Assembly (NCBI GenBank): GCA_023391105.1
Contig: JAEWBO010000043.1
Location: forward strand, 1 to 64,000
Reading direction: 5' to 3'
DNA: 64,000 bases
Source: Bacillota bacterium
GTDB taxonomy: Bacteria > Bacillota > Clostridia > Christensenellales > SZUA-584
Under the pieces are notes generated by a model. That model ran no database searches and was not told where the DNA came from. It saw only the letters and a program-made list of their open reading frames with translations. The position numbers and the translations under genes are program-made. How positions within the stretch are numbered: the stretch's first letter is position 1; the number at the start of each line of letters is the position of its first letter. Positions 1 to 8,629 of the stretch are shown here, one piece after another.

Positions 1-1088
1 TCAAACAGATGGATCAGCGATTCGGGAATCTCAAAATGGATGTAGTTCGCCTTGCCCGGCTCAAACACCTGCGGTGTCATGTCGGATATCTGAACGCGGA
101 TGACCACGTCCTTCTCACCCATCACCACATGCAGATAGATCTCACTACCCATCATTTCCGACACGTCGACCTTCGCTTTAATGGCGTTCGGTGTCTCCGC
201 CTTTACCACGTTGATGTGCTCAGGGCGAATACCCAGCGTCACATTACAGGGCTCCTGCTTCTTCTGCTGCAGAATTTTCTGCTTGTCAGATGAAAGCATC
301 ATATCTATTCCGGCAAAGCGCACAACATAGTTGCCGCCTGTGAGCGCCAGCTCCGCATCAAAGAAGTTCATCTGCGGTGTGCCGATAAAGCCCGCTACAA
401 ACTTGTTCGCCGGCCTGTTGAACACATCCTGTGACGTGCCGATCTGATAGATCCAGCCGTCCTTCATGATCACGATGCGGTCACCCAGCGTCATCGCCTC
501 GATCTGGTCATGCGTGACATAGATGAATGTCGTATCGATACGCTCACGCAGCTTGATGATCTCCGCGCGCATCTGATTCCTCAGCTTCGCGTCCAGATTG
601 GACAGCGGCTCATCCATCAGAAACACCTTGGGTTCACGGACGATCGCACGGCCGATTGCGACACGCTGACGCTGACCGCCCGAGAGCGCTTTGGGCTTGC
701 GTTTCAAAAGATCCGTGATGCCGAGGATCTCCGCGGCCTGCTTGACCTTCCTGTCGATCTCTTCCTTCTTTTCCTTGCGCAGCTTAAGCGCAAACGCCAG
801 ATTCTCGTAAACCGTCATGTGCGGATAAAGCGCATAGTTTTGGAAAACCATCGCAATATCGCGATCCTTGGGCGGAATAGCATTGACGAGGTTGTCGTCG
901 ATGTAAAGCTCACCGTCTGTGATCTCTTCGAGACCTGCCACCATACGAAGTGTAGTGGATTTGCCGCAGCCCGAGGGGCCGACGAGCACGATGAACTCTT
1001 TGTCTGCGATTTCAAGGTTGAAATCGTGGACGGCCGTGACATTCTTGTCATAGACCTTTTTGATGCTCTTGAGTGTAACTTTTGCCAT
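1..1088 (-). CDS. Sugar ABC transporter ATP-binding subunit (MsmK/UgpC type), 3'-truncated by window edge
   Basis: Energises a carbohydrate importer at the inner face of the membrane. Read on the minus strand from ATG at 1088, the protein shows a Walker A motif GPSGCGKST near residue 40, the signature LSGGQRQRVAIGRA and the Walker B LMDEPLSNLDAKLR, in the order typical of the CUT1-family ATPases. About 362 residues are visible and the family is usually 365-380 long, so only a few C-terminal residues lie outside the window. No good ribosome site precedes the ATG. It lies about 210 bp after the second permease on the same strand, so it probably belongs to the same transport system, although many Firmicutes share one such ATPase between several importers. 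Confidence 0.93.
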   Translation of the reverse strand, partial: MAKVTLKSIKKVYDKNVTAVHDFNLEIADKEFIVLVGPSGCGKSTTLRMVAGLEEITDGELYIDDNLVNAIPPKDRDIAMVFQNYALYPHMTVYENLAFALKLRKEKKEEIDRKVKQAAEILGITDLLKRKPKALSGGQRQRVAIGRAIVREPKVFLMDEPLSNLDAKLRNQMRAEIIKLRERIDTTFIYVTHDQIEAMTLGDRIVIMKDGWIYQIGTSQDVFNRPANKFVAGFIGTPQMNFFDAELALTGGNYVVRFAGIDMMLSSDKQKILQQKKQEPCNVTLGIRPEHINVVKAETPNAIKAKVDVSEMMGSEIYLHVVMGEKDVVIRVQISDMTPQVFEPGKANYIHFEIPESLIHLF

Positions 1089-1298
1089 ACAGACAGCTTT
1101 GCCGCGCACAGCCTTCGCTAACTGCGCAGCTCCCCACCGCCAAGCTTTGTGGCGATGGCATTACAGCAGGTCTCCACACTGCTGCACCGCAAGCTGATGC
1201 GGAATTGCATGCCTCCTTTTTTAACGTACCTTAGGCGGTGACAGTGGAGCCGCCCAAAGCCGCTTAAATGCATTGAGATAAATCAACCCGTTTAAGTA
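1089..1298. other. Intergenic gap before the ABC ATPase gene
   Basis: About 210 bp with no convincing gene. It contains an inverted repeat GGCGG...CCGCC (1233-1254) that could fold in the minus-strand transcript between permease and ATPase. A GGAGG directly abutting an ATG at 1210 opens a 30-codon frame, but the spacing is too short for a credible start. Confidence 0.4.
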
Positions 1299-2171
1299 TT
1301 AGCCCTTGACGCTGCCAACTGCCACACCGCGAACGATAAATTTCGACATTAATAGATAGATAATCATCACAGGGACGATAGCGATAGCGACGATCATATA
1401 CACCTGACCCATGTCAAATCTAAGAAAGTCCGCATTTCTCATCTGCGCAATCAGTATTGGCAGCGTTCTCTTTGTTGCTGTCTTTATAACCAACGCTGGA
1501 ACGAAGAAGTTATTCCAAGCTCCAACAAAAGTAAATATTCCCTGAACCGCCAAAGCCGGTTTCATGATGGGAATGACGATCCTGTTAAAAGTGCGAAATT
1601 CGCCCGCACCGTCAATACGCGCCGCTTCTACAATTTCCACAGGCAGTGCGCTCTCCATATACTGTTTCATAAAGAAAAACACAATTGGCGCCGCGATAGA
1701 CGGAACAATGAGAGGTACAAATGAATCCATTAACCCAAAACTACCCATCAGGTTCAAGAATCCAAGCGTACTCACCTGCGTCGGTATCATCATGATAAGC
1801 AATATAAACGTATAAGCGAGTTTTTTAAACTTAAAATTATATGCGTATATGCCATATGCCGTCAGTGCGGAGAAATACGTGCTCAATACCGCCACGGAGC
1901 CGGAGACAAAAAGGCTGTTTAGCACGCCGTTTAAAATCGGCAAGGTGGGGCTGGACATCGTGTTGTTAAAATTGACCCACGTCGAGTTGCCCGGAAGAAT
2001 GGAAAAGCCTTTCTGTATATCAGGATGGGCGCGTGTTGCATTCACAATAAGTATATAGAAAGAAAACAGGCATAGTATCGTTATCAAGACAAGAACGATG
2101 TAACAGAACGTTCTTTTTAAGTTCAAAAGCGCATTGTGCTGCGCACTGTCCATATTCTTTTTCCTGCTCAT
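1299..2171 (-). CDS. Carbohydrate ABC transporter permease, MalG family
   Basis: Membrane subunit of the sugar importer, 290 residues, about six predicted membrane segments starting near residue 20. The conserved cytoplasmic loop that docks on the ATPase is visible as EAARIDGAGEFRTFNRIVIP (EAA motif, about residues 184-203). The C-terminus GVAVGSVKG is typical of the family. The ATG start overlaps the stop of the upstream permease by four bases (ATGA), so the two are translationally coupled. Substrate cannot be read from the permease; the adjacent cellobiose phosphorylase suggests cello-oligosaccharides. Confidence 0.93.
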   Translation of the reverse strand: MSRKKNMDSAQHNALLNLKRTFCYIVLVLITILCLFSFYILIVNATRAHPDIQKGFSILPGNSTWVNFNNTMSSPTLPILNGVLNSLFVSGSVAVLSTYFSALTAYGIYAYNFKFKKLAYTFILLIMMIPTQVSTLGFLNLMGSFGLMDSFVPLIVPSIAAPIVFFFMKQYMESALPVEIVEAARIDGAGEFRTFNRIVIPIMKPALAVQGIFTFVGAWNNFFVPALVIKTATKRTLPILIAQMRNADFLRFDMGQVYMIVAIAIVPVMIIYLLMSKFIVRGVAVGSVKG

Positions 2172-3118
2172 TTGACTGCTCCTTTCTTCGCCTTCTTCTC
2201 TTTCTTTTCTGCAGGGGGGCTTATCACCTTGTAGACAACACCGCTTAAAGCAGCTGTCACAATGAATAAGAGCACAGAAATCGCACCGCTAATACCTAAG
2301 TTCTTGCTGAAAAGATGTTGATTGAGCCACATGATGATGGTCATGCTGTTTCTATCTGGGAAGCCTTGGCCGTTTGTCAATATCTGCGGCACATCGAACA
2401 TCTGGAGGCCGCCAATCATTGAGGTGATCAGCACATAGACGAGTATCGGGCGAATGAGCGGCAGCGTCACCTTTCGGAACACCTGCCATGATCTGGCGCC
2501 GTCAATCTGCGCCGATTCAAAAAGTGCAGGATCAATGCCCATGATACCCGCCATCAGCAATATGGTGGTGTTACCGAACCACAGCAAAAAGTTCATGAGG
2601 GCGATAAGGCCGCGTGTCGTTCCCGTTTGTGATAAAAATCGGATGGGATCCATTCCAAGACTTTGTAGAATGCTGTTTATCGGACCGGCATCTGAAAATA
2701 TTGAAAAGAACAGCATCGAAAATGCAGAGGCCATAATGAGGTTAGGCATGTAAATAACGGTTTTAAAGAAACCCGTCCTGAGCCTTAACCGTAAATCCGT
2801 AAACCAAGCGGCCAGTAATAAGGAAATTAATAGCTGCGGAGCGAATCCCAATATCCATATAATACCGGTATTCGCTAAATACTTAATCAGTTCGCCTTCC
2901 GTGAGTATTTTCACGTAATTGTCTAAGCCAACAAAATTCGGCCCTACCTGAGTCAGGCCCATCATGTAATTTTCGAAAAAGCTGTTGTAAATCGTCGTGA
3001 GTAATGGATAAAAAGTAAAAATCGCAAAAACAACGAAAAAGGGCGCTATAAAAATGTATCCCCATTTTCGGTAACTTATAGATTTAACTTTTTTTTTGGG
3101 TAATGCAACAGTCGTCAT
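2168..3118 (-). CDS. Carbohydrate ABC transporter permease, MalF family
   Basis: First permease of the importer, 316 residues from ATG at 3118. I prefer this start to an upstream in-frame one at 3235 because GAGGTGAAAGAT gives a ribosome site at good spacing and the protein then begins with a basic stretch followed by the first membrane helix (YIFIAPFFVVFAIFTFYPLL). The EAA-like loop reads ESAQIDGARSWQVFRKVTLP. The C-terminus is Lys-rich. It lies about 200 bp downstream of the binding protein gene and overlaps the MalG-type gene by four bases. Confidence 0.93.
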   Translation of the reverse strand: MTTVALPKKKVKSISYRKWGYIFIAPFFVVFAIFTFYPLLTTIYNSFFENYMMGLTQVGPNFVGLDNYVKILTEGELIKYLANTGIIWILGFAPQLLISLLLAAWFTDLRLRLRTGFFKTVIYMPNLIMASAFSMLFFSIFSDAGPINSILQSLGMDPIRFLSQTGTTRGLIALMNFLLWFGNTTILLMAGIMGIDPALFESAQIDGARSWQVFRKVTLPLIRPILVYVLITSMIGGLQMFDVPQILTNGQGFPDRNSMTIIMWLNQHLFSKNLGISGAISVLLFIVTAALSGVVYKVISPPAEKKEKKAKKGAVK

Positions 3119-3315
3119 ATCTTTCACCTCGAATACGGCTTTCGTCGTCTTTTGCGTATCTGCCAGCCAGTCATCAAAGACGGTGCAGATGTCCGCAGTT
3201 ACAAGATCAGGACGGGGCACGAGGCTGTGCCCCATCCTGTCACTCTTGTTTTACATACCTTCCCAAGAAGGCTGTATTGTCTCGTCACAATACTTTTATG
3301 ACATGTGAGGATGAC

Positions 3316-4755
3316 TTATTCGGGTTTCTTCAAGTTCGGATATCTCTCAATAACGCCTGTGTAGAAGTTCTCAACGGCTTCTTCATATGAAACGTTACCG
3401 TTGAAATAATCACGCATCATTTCCTGGAATTCTTCGTTGCAGCCCTGATCATAAATAGTCAAGTAGTCCATCTTGATGGTTTGAACAGCGTTTATGAACC
3501 TGGCAATGTGATTCTGTCCGCCAAGGAATTCAGAACCGTACGTCGTATCATTCGCGACTTCTTCCATCGCAACCGAGTTGTTGCAGAAATCGTTAAATTG
3601 GTATGTGATCTCCTTCAGTGTTTCAACATCACATGTCATTGTGTAGATAATATCCTTAACGAGGTTCAAGTTATCAGTTCCAGCGGCTGCATGAAGGAAC
3701 GAACCGCCCCAGTAATAGCTGCCAGGACCTTCACAAGCTGCCCAGTCGCCAAAGATACCATTGCCAACTTCCATCTTACCACCTTCAGCCTCTGGAGTCT
3801 CAAGAGAGTTGCCCATCAGCACGAAGTCGAAGCCCCACGGCGGCATAAAGTAACCAAACACTTTGGCTCCGGGGCCTTGGTCTGCTGCCCACTGTGCATC
3901 CCACAGAATGCTCTTGTTGTTGTAGCCCTTGTCAGTATAGGTCTTGGTCTGATCAACCCACTTCTTAATGTTAGCATCAATCTGGAGCACGCTGTTCTCA
4001 TCGACCCACGGAGCCGATACGGCGTTGGAGAATAATCTGTAAGAATCGTCAAAGCCGGTCAGCATTTTGTAGCCTTTTCCGCCCATCTGAGCCGCTACCG
4101 CATCGAACTTGGTCCAATCACTCAAAAGCGCCTGAACCTCGTCAGGATCATCTGTGCCGAGCACATCTTTTGCGATCGAACGTCTGTAAGCAAACAGTCC
4201 AGGTGTGGCCTGCCAGCTTAAGCCTTTAAGAGCACCGTTAGTATCCGTTGCGATGATTTTTGTGTAGTCAAACATGTTCGCAATATCATCTTCTTTGATT
4301 CCCAAATCATTAATGACATCAAGAGTAAAGTCAGAATTAACGTACTTTGTCACATAATCCACTTCGGTTAGGAACAAATCGATCTTATCTTCAGGAGCTG
4401 CCGTTTCCTGATTCAAAAGAGCCTGATCAAGTGCATTCTGATACGCGTTTTCCGCATTCGGGGTAATCACGAAGTTGACTGTGACGCCCTCAGGAACCTT
4501 TCCGGCTTCTTGATAGAGTTTCTCGAATTTTCCTTTCCACTCTTCATTCCAGACCCAAATGTTAAGCACTGTACCTGTATCGGCAGGGATTTCCGCAGAC
4601 GCCTCTTCAGACGGCTGATCTGCAGGTGCAGACGCGGATTCGGATTCGGCGGGAGCGGAATCCGACGGTTGTGTTGCGGGCGCACCGCAAGCGGCCAGCG
4701 AGACCAGCATGACCAAAGCAACCATGCTGACAATCAGCATTTTTAAAGTTCTCAT
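3316..4755 (-). CDS. Extracellular sugar-binding lipoprotein of ABC transporter
   Basis: Captures the sugar outside the cell and delivers it to the permeases. The 479-residue product starts with a lipoprotein signal peptide ending LAAC (Cys23), then an acidic Ser/Pro/Glu-rich linker (about residues 28-60) before the folded domain, as expected for a membrane-tethered family 1 solute-binding protein. AGGAGGAGAAAT precedes the ATG. The gene lies 85 bp downstream of the LacI-type regulator on the same strand and leads the transporter genes. The ligand is not visible in the sequence; gluco-oligosaccharides are inferred from the neighbouring phosphorylase. Confidence 0.92.
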   Translation of the reverse strand: MRTLKMLIVSMVALVMLVSLAACGAPATQPSDSAPAESESASAPADQPSEEASAEIPADTGTVLNIWVWNEEWKGKFEKLYQEAGKVPEGVTVNFVITPNAENAYQNALDQALLNQETAAPEDKIDLFLTEVDYVTKYVNSDFTLDVINDLGIKEDDIANMFDYTKIIATDTNGALKGLSWQATPGLFAYRRSIAKDVLGTDDPDEVQALLSDWTKFDAVAAQMGGKGYKMLTGFDDSYRLFSNAVSAPWVDENSVLQIDANIKKWVDQTKTYTDKGYNNKSILWDAQWAADQGPGAKVFGYFMPPWGFDFVLMGNSLETPEAEGGKMEVGNGIFGDWAACEGPGSYYWGGSFLHAAAGTDNLNLVKDIIYTMTCDVETLKEITYQFNDFCNNSVAMEEVANDTTYGSEFLGGQNHIARFINAVQTIKMDYLTIYDQGCNEEFQEMMRDYFNGNVSYEEAVENFYTGVIERYPNLKKPE

Positions 4756-4840
4756 ATTTCTCCTCCTTTTTTATTGCACACGCTAAGGTTTTTGCGCATG
4801 CCAATTTTGAAATTTATCGTAGGTTCTATGAGAACCATTA

Positions 4841-5875
4841 TTACAGATCAACGACACTCATTGTACGATTAAGATTTTTGACCGATTTGCCTTCAATGAT
4901 GTGTCCAGGCACGATCACCTGCTGCGGAATAAACGTTTTGGGCGATACGATCGCCTCAATGAGCTTCGCCGCGGCTTCGCGCCCCAGCGCTTCGGTGTTC
5001 TGCTTGAGCGTGGTCAGACGCGGACGCAGCACCTGGGATAAATAAATTCCGTCATGCCCCACCACGCTGATATCGTCGGGGATCTCAAGGCCATGACGTT
5101 CAATCTCATTCATGCCGCCGATAAAGGAAAAATCGTCGGGGTACATGATGCACGTGGGTCGTGTGGGCAGCGCAAGCAGTTCGCGCGTGGCAAGCCCGCT
5201 GGCCTTGGGATCATGGAAGATCGCCGGTTTAATGTATTCGTCAGGCGGATCAATGCCGAGTTCTTTGCATGCTTTATGAAAGCTGGCAAGGCGCTTCTGT
5301 GTCACCGAGGTATCCTCGCCGTGTATATACGCAATACGTCTATGTCCGCAGTCGTAAAGATACTTCACCATTTGACAGACGCATTGGACGTTGTCAGATA
5401 AAATAGCAGTTCTGTTGTCAAAAACGTGGTCAATCGTGACAGTCGGTATCTCGCTGTTCACAAGCTCAACGACATCCGGGTCTTTAAAGTTAACGCTCGC
5501 AATCACAACGCCGTCACAGTTGCGGTACTTACAGTGCTCGTAGTAGCTCATCTGGAACTGGCCGATATTCTTGCTGATAAATGTGATATCGAAGCCGCGC
5601 TTTTCCGCTTCCACCTTAAAGCTATTAAGGACAGACGAGAAGTATTCATGCGTCAGGCCGCTCTGTGTTTGATCAATAAACAATACACCAATATTATTAG
5701 AACGATTCGTTTTAAGTGCGCGCGCCGTCGCGTTGGGCAGATAACCCATCTCTTTGGCCACTCTGCGAACATGCGCTGCTGTTTCTTCCCCAATATCCGA
5801 ATACCCATTGAGTGCTTTGCTGACTGTAGCGGAAGAAACGCCGCATCTTTTTGATATATCCTTGATTGTTACCAT
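4841..5875 (-). CDS. LacI-family transcriptional regulator
   Basis: Probable sugar-responsive repressor of the flanking transporter and phosphorylase genes. From ATG at 5875 (GAGGAG upstream at good spacing) the 344-residue protein begins directly with the LacI DNA-binding domain: VTIKDISKRCGVSSATVSKA, followed by the hinge sequence GYLPNATARALKT near residue 50. The remainder is the periplasmic-binding-protein-like effector domain. A longer frame from 5941 adds 22 residues before the helix-turn-helix and is unlikely. It is divergent from the cellobiose phosphorylase gene, and a matching palindrome lies before that gene. Confidence 0.94.
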   Translation of the reverse strand: MVTIKDISKRCGVSSATVSKALNGYSDIGEETAAHVRRVAKEMGYLPNATARALKTNRSNNIGVLFIDQTQSGLTHEYFSSVLNSFKVEAEKRGFDITFISKNIGQFQMSYYEHCKYRNCDGVVIASVNFKDPDVVELVNSEIPTVTIDHVFDNRTAILSDNVQCVCQMVKYLYDCGHRRIAYIHGEDTSVTQKRLASFHKACKELGIDPPDEYIKPAIFHDPKASGLATRELLALPTRPTCIMYPDDFSFIGGMNEIERHGLEIPDDISVVGHDGIYLSQVLRPRLTTLKQNTEALGREAAAKLIEAIVSPKTFIPQQVIVPGHIIEGKSVKNLNRTMSVVDL

Positions 5876-6205
5876 CCTAATAAAACTCCTCGAAAACGAT
5901 TTATAATGGATTGTACACGTTTTCGCCCAAAACATCAACAAATTAAGAGTTATTGTACAAGCTTTATTTCTTAATCGTTTTCGCGAGTTAATTATATAGC
6001 ATCATTTTACGTAAAGTCAATAGGGTTTAATAATAAAAAATTTACAATATTTTTTGATTTGCAGCCATTTTTCGCACTTATAATAGAAATCGACTGCAAT
6101 TTTCATAAATACCTTTACTTTTTTATCTGTATTGTATAAAATACTCTAAAGATAACGAAATCGTTATCGCTCACGTTAATATATATAACACAGGAGACCA
6201 ACACC
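5876..6205. promoter_or_regulatory. Divergent regulatory region, LacI-type regulator / cellobiose phosphorylase
   Basis: A 330-bp AT-rich gap between divergent genes. Besides the palindrome at 6151-6168 it holds three copies of the half-palindromic core CGTTTTCG: 5891-5898 (inverted), 5918-5925 and 5976-5983. These resemble LacI-family half sites and may serve autoregulation of the regulator. The promoter elements themselves are not clear. Confidence 0.5.
6151..6168. promoter_or_regulatory. LacI-family operator upstream of cellobiose phosphorylase
   Basis: GATAACGAAATCGTTATC: two perfect 8-bp arms (GATAACGA / TCGTTATC) around a 2-bp centre with the central CG spacing typical of LacI-family sites. 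It ends 37 bp before the phosphorylase ATG, placing it in the early transcribed region or promoter. The likely ligand-responsive protein is the divergent regulator; this pairing is inferred. Confidence 0.75.
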
Positions 6206-8629
6206 ATGAAATACGGCCATTTCGACGATACATTAAGAGAATATGTCATCGACACACCTGCCACGCCCCTGCCATGGATTAATTATCTCGGCAGCAGTGA
6301 CTTTTTCAGCATCATTTCCAATACAGGTGGTGGATATTGCTTTTACAAGGACGCAAAGCTTCGCCGTCTCACACGCTACCGCTACAATAATGTGCCCTAC
6401 GATCAGGATGGCCGTCACTACTATATAAAAGATGAAGGAACACTCTGGAATCCAGGGTTCCTGCCCTGCAAAACGGCGCTCGATAGCTACAAGTGCCGCC
6501 ACGGGCTCAATTATACGATTTTTGAAAGTACCAAAAATGATCTTTCGGTCAAATTGACATGCTTTGTTCCTCTTAATGACACATGCGAGATCAATATGAT
6601 GACGGTCAAAAACGCAGGCCGCAGCGAGAAAAGCATCCAGCTTTACAGCGCCATCGAATGGTGCCTGTGGGACACCGTGGATGATTCGCAGAACTTCCAG
6701 CGCAACTTAAGCATCGGTGAGGTTGAGATCGACGGCAGTGCGCTTTATCACAAGTCTGAATATCGCGAACGCCGAGATCATTACGCATTCTACAGCGTGA
6801 ACGCACCTGTAAACGGCTATGATACCGACCGGGAATCGTTTATTGGGCGTTTTGGCTCCTGGGAAGCGCCCAAAATGGTACAGATGGGTCAAAGCGGCGG
6901 CAGCAATGCCAGCGGTTGGGCGCCTATAGCAAGCCACCGCATCGATTTAACGCTTGCTCCCGGTGAAGAAAAAAGCTTTATATTCATCATTGGTTATGTA
7001 GAGAACAACCAGAAAGACAAATGGGAAAGCAAAGGCGTTATCAATAAAACAAAAGCCAAGGCCATAATGGCGCGATATGCCGATACGGCTGCGGTCGAAT
7101 CCGCTTTTCAAGCGCTAAAGGATCACTGGTCACAGCTGCTTGAGCGTTTCTGCATCACCAGCCCCAACGATAAGCTAAACCGCATGGTGAACATATGGCA
7201 TCAATATCAATGCATGATGACGTTTAATCTCAGCCGCAGCGCCAGCTACTTTGAGAGCGGCGTGGGACGCGGCATGGGCTTTAGAGACAGCTGTCAGGAT
7301 TTGCTCGGATTCGTTCATCTCGTTCCCGAGCGCGCAAGGCAGCGCATACTCGATATCGCCGCCGTTCAGTTTGAGGACGGCAGCACATATCATCAATATC
7401 AGCCGCTCACCAAGCGCGGCAACGCCGATGTGGGCACCGGTTTCAATGACGACCCGCTCTGGCTTGTTGCCTGCACCGCAGCATATATCCGCGAAACAGG
7501 CAAGGCGGACATACTTGATGAGCTTGTTCCGTTTGACAATCAGCCCGGCAGCGAACAGCCGCTTTTTGAGCATCTTCGCCGCAGCATCAACTTTACCGTG
7601 ACTCACAAAGGGCCTCACGGCTTGCCGCTGATCGGCCGTGCGGATTGGAACGACTGTCTCAATCTGAATTGCTTCTCCGATAAACCCGGCGAGAGCTTCC
7701 AGACTGTGGCCAACTTCGAAAGCGGTAAAGCCGAAAGCGTGCTGATTGCGGGAATTTTTGTGAAATACGCCAAAGAATATGCCGACCTCTGCCGTTTTTA
7801 CGGCTCAAAAGAGGAATCCGACGCGGTACTGCGCGAGGTTGATACAATATCTCAGGCGGTGCTGGATAACGGCTGGGATGGCGAATGGTTCCTGCGCGCT
7901 TATGACGCTTTTGAAAACAAGATCGGCAGCCACGAATGTGAGGAAGGACAGATTTTCATCGAACCGCAGGGATTCTGCGTCATGGCGGGTATCGGCATCG
8001 AGGAAGGATACGCCGAACGCGCGCTTGTATCGGTCAGAAAGCGCCTGCTTAACGACTTCGGTATTGAGCTGCTCGGGCCCTGCTATTCAGAATATCACAA
8101 GGAGCTCGGTGAAATCACGAGCTACCCTGAATCCTATAAAGAGAACGGTTCTGTGTTCTGCCACAACAACCCGTGGGTAAGCATTGCGGAAACGAAGCTT
8201 GGCCATGCCGAGGAGGCATTCGACACATATCGCCGCAGCTGCCCCGCTTATGTCGAGGAGTTCAGCGAGATCCACAGAACGGAACCATACGTATACAGCC
8301 AAATGATTGCCGGTCGCAAAGCCCCGCGCTACGGCGAAGCCAAAAACAGCTGGCTTACCGGCACAGCCGCGTGGACTTTTGTGTGTGTCAGTCAGGCGCT
8401 GCTCGGTATTGCGCCGCACTATAACGGCCTCATGATCGATCCATGTGTGCCGGCAGAGCTCAGCAGCTACACAGTTAAACGACATTTCCGCGGTGCTCTT
8501 TATACCGTTACCGTCCATAACACCGGTAAAAAAGCGTTTGAAATGAAGGTGGATGGCAGACCTGTCAGCGGTAATATCATACCGTTTGAAGATGGTAAAG
8601 AAGAATATCAGGTCGAGGTATTTATCTGA
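6206..8629 (+). CDS. Cellobiose phosphorylase (glycoside hydrolase family 94)
   Basis: Cytoplasmic enzyme that splits cellobiose with phosphate to glucose 1-phosphate and glucose, saving ATP. The 807-residue protein begins MKYGHFDDTLREYVI and closely follows the clostridial cellobiose phosphorylases in length and in many blocks that I recall, for example NFQRN, SASYFESG.GRGMGFRDS, YHQYQPLTK, RADWNDCLNLNCFSD and CHNNPW. The DWND block (residues 480-483) carries the general acid of GH94. Related laminaribiose or cellodextrin phosphorylases are possible but differ more in these blocks. It has GGAGACC before the ATG and overlaps the following beta-glucosidase start by one base. Confidence 0.93.
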   Translation: MKYGHFDDTLREYVIDTPATPLPWINYLGSSDFFSIISNTGGGYCFYKDAKLRRLTRYRYNNVPYDQDGRHYYIKDEGTLWNPGFLPCKTALDSYKCRHGLNYTIFESTKNDLSVKLTCFVPLNDTCEINMMTVKNAGRSEKSIQLYSAIEWCLWDTVDDSQNFQRNLSIGEVEIDGSALYHKSEYRERRDHYAFYSVNAPVNGYDTDRESFIGRFGSWEAPKMVQMGQSGGSNASGWAPIASHRIDLTLAPGEEKSFIFIIGYVENNQKDKWESKGVINKTKAKAIMARYADTAAVESAFQALKDHWSQLLERFCITSPNDKLNRMVNIWHQYQCMMTFNLSRSASYFESGVGRGMGFRDSCQDLLGFVHLVPERARQRILDIAAVQFEDGSTYHQYQPLTKRGNADVGTGFNDDPLWLVACTAAYIRETGKADILDELVPFDNQPGSEQPLFEHLRRSINFTVTHKGPHGLPLIGRADWNDCLNLNCFSDKPGESFQTVANFESGKAESVLIAGIFVKYAKEYADLCRFYGSKEESDAVLREVDTISQAVLDNGWDGEWFLRAYDAFENKIGSHECEEGQIFIEPQGFCVMAGIGIEEGYAERALVSVRKRLLNDFGIELLGPCYSEYHKELGEITSYPESYKENGSVFCHNNPWVSIAETKLGHAEEAFDTYRRSCPAYVEEFSEIHRTEPYVYSQMIAGRKAPRYGEAKNSWLTGTAAWTFVCVSQALLGIAPHYNGLMIDPCVPAELSSYTVKRHFRGALYTVTVHNTGKKAFEMKVDGRPVSGNIIPFEDGKEEYQVEVFI

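Noticed and set aside
510..1121. Long plus-strand frame opposite the ABC ATPase
   Set aside because: It is the antisense shadow of a strongly conserved gene; its sequence is His/Arg/Asp-rich without any domain.
1108..1210. 30-codon frame starting at an ATG next to GGAGG before the ABC ATPase
   Set aside because: The GGAGG is separated from the ATG by one base, too close, and the peptide has no recognisable features.
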